From an uncultured Corynebacterium sp. (GTDB taxonomy: Bacteria > Actinomycetota > Actinomycetes > Mycobacteriales > Mycobacteriaceae), in assembly GCF_947253065.1 (NCBI RefSeq), contig NZ_CAMXWS010000062.1:1-6123 (forward strand): a stretch of 6,123 nucleotides of DNA. Direction: 5' to 3'. The translations under genes and the position numbers were made by a program. Shown here piece by piece: positions 5,190-6,123 of this stretch. Position 1 is the stretch's first letter. The number at the start of each line of letters is the position of its first letter. The notes beneath the pieces are model-generated. The model was given only the letters and a program-made list of their open reading frames with translations. It was not told where the DNA came from and made no database searches.

Positions 5190-6123
5190 TTAAAGGTTGT
5201 CCTTGATGGCGGCCACGAGGATCTCCAAACCTTCGGTGAGCAGGGTTTCCGGAATGACCAGCGGTGGGAGGAGACGGATCACATTGCCGTCGGTACCGCA
5301 GGTGAGCGTGACCACGCCTTGCTCTTTGCAGGCATTCGCGATAGCGGCTGTGCGCTCAGCGGTATCCAGCTCAAGCGCGATCATCGCGCCGCGACCGCGG
5401 ACCTCACGCACAACGTTGTTGTCTACGAGCGGCTCGAGGTGGGAGCGGATGATCCCTTCGATTTCGCGGGCACGACCACACAAGTCGTTTTCTTCGATCT
5501 CCTCGAATACAGCCATCGCTGCTGCGCACGCCAGTGGATTACCGGCATAGGTTCCACCCAGCGCGCCGGGTCCAGGAGCATCCATGATCTCGGCGCGACC
5601 GGTCACAGCGGACAGTGGCAAACCGGCGGCGAGCGCCTTGGCGGATGTGATCAAATCCGGCTCGACACCCTCGTGGTTGCAGGCGAACATATCGCCCGTG
5701 CGTGCCAGACCAGCCTGGATTTCATCGGCGACAAAGACCACATTGTTGTCGCGGCACCACTGCACAATTGCCGGCAAGAAGCCTTTTGCTGGTTCGATGA
5801 AGCCGCCTTCACCCTGGATCGGCTCGAGAACAACGCACGCGAGGTTGTCTGCACCGATCTGGGTTTCCAGAACGCGAATGGCTCGGTCGGCAGCTTCCTG
5901 GCCGGTCAAGCCGTCGCGAAGCGGGTACGACATGGGCACACGGTGGACATCAGAAGCGAATGGGCCGAAGCCGGTCTTGTACGGCTTGTTCTTCGCGGTC
6001 ATGGCCAGCGTGAAATTGGTGCGACCGTGATAGGCATTGTCGAAGGTGGCCACTGCGTATTTGCCGGTGTGGGAGCGAGCGATCTTCACCGCGTTCTCCA
6101 CGGCTTCTGCACCAGAATTGAAC
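5190..6123 (-). CDS. gabT: 4-aminobutyrate / 5-aminovalerate aminotransferase (class III, PLP), 5' end outside window
   Basis: A PLP enzyme that moves the amino group of GABA or 5-aminovalerate to 2-oxoglutarate, giving succinate or glutarate semialdehyde and glutamate. The frame is open from the window edge to TAA at 5190. The 310 codons seen correspond to about residue 105 onward of E. coli GabT (426 aa), so the true start lies beyond 6123; the GTG at 6101 is internal, within FNSGAEAVENA. Seen in order: GAEAVENA (phosphate-binding loop), AYHGRT with the substrate-carboxylate arginine, EPIQGEGGF with the gate glutamate, ADEIQAGLARTG with the PLP-ring aspartate, SAKALAAGLPLSAVTGRAE with the Schiff-base lysine encoded at 5637-5639, GALGGTYAGNPLACAAA, and GNVIRLLPPL with the arginine that pairs with 2-oxoglutarate. 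It is the first gene seen in the operon. Whether it prefers GABA or 5-aminovalerate cannot be told; the glutaryl-CoA genes downstream favour the C5 substrate, and both are probably used. Confidence 0.92.
   Translation of the reverse strand, partial: FNSGAEAVENAVKIARSHTGKYAVATFDNAYHGRTNFTLAMTAKNKPYKTGFGPFASDVHRVPMSYPLRDGLTGQEAADRAIRVLETQIGADNLACVVLEPIQGEGGFIEPAKGFLPAIVQWCRDNNVVFVADEIQAGLARTGDMFACNHEGVEPDLITSAKALAAGLPLSAVTGRAEIMDAPGPGALGGTYAGNPLACAAAMAVFEEIEENDLCGRAREIEGIIRSHLEPLVDNNVVREVRGRGAMIALELDTAERTAAIANACKEQGVVTLTCGTDGNVIRLLPPLVIPETLLTEGLEILVAAIKDNL

Noticed and set aside
6099..6101. GTG at 6101 as the start of the aminotransferase
   Set aside because: The frame stays open upstream and encodes FNSGAEA, part of the conserved PLP phosphate-binding loop, so this GTG is an internal valine codon.
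1..6123. Mobile element, phage or defence system
   Set aside because: No transposase, integrase, terminal repeats, tRNA or nuclease-like protein; all five genes are metabolic or transport genes with uniform strand and spacing.

Overview
The window holds five genes, all read from the minus strand. They are packed head to tail with gaps of only 18 to 38 bases, so they look like one operon. In transcription order (right to left) they are: a class III GABA/5-aminovalerate aminotransferase (gabT/davT type, 5' end outside the window); a succinate-/glutarate-semialdehyde dehydrogenase (gabD/davD type); a YkvI-family ten-helix membrane protein; a family III (CaiB/BaiF) CoA-transferase that most resembles succinyl-CoA:glutarate CoA-transferase (SUGCT); and a glutaryl-CoA dehydrogenase (GcdH, last few codons outside the window). 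There are no RNA genes, mobile elements, CRISPR arrays or convincing terminators, and no stretch over 40 bases lies outside a gene.

The four enzymes form a consecutive route. 5-Aminovalerate is converted to glutarate semialdehyde (aminotransferase), then glutarate (dehydrogenase), then glutaryl-CoA with succinyl-CoA as donor (CoA-transferase), then crotonyl-CoA plus CO2 (acyl-CoA dehydrogenase). This is the lower half of lysine catabolism through 5-aminovalerate or cadaverine. The YkvI-type protein in the middle is the one part without an established role. It sits where the C. glutamicum gabTDP operon carries the GabP permease, so it is a candidate carrier for 5-aminovalerate, GABA or glutarate. 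That assignment is inferred from position only.

The organism is probably a high-GC Gram-positive. The GC-rich third codon positions, AAAGGAG-type ribosome binding sites and gabT-gabD order fit Corynebacterium or a close relative, but this rests on general resemblance and not on a species-specific marker.

Regulatory detail visible in the sequence: each internal gene has its own Shine-Dalgarno sequence; the CoA-transferase's SD is joined directly to the preceding stop codon; two leaders (membrane protein and glutaryl-CoA dehydrogenase) place their SD in a matching GAAAG-NNN-CTTTC inverted repeat; and the dehydrogenase gene most likely starts at GTG 5158, not at the slightly longer TTG.
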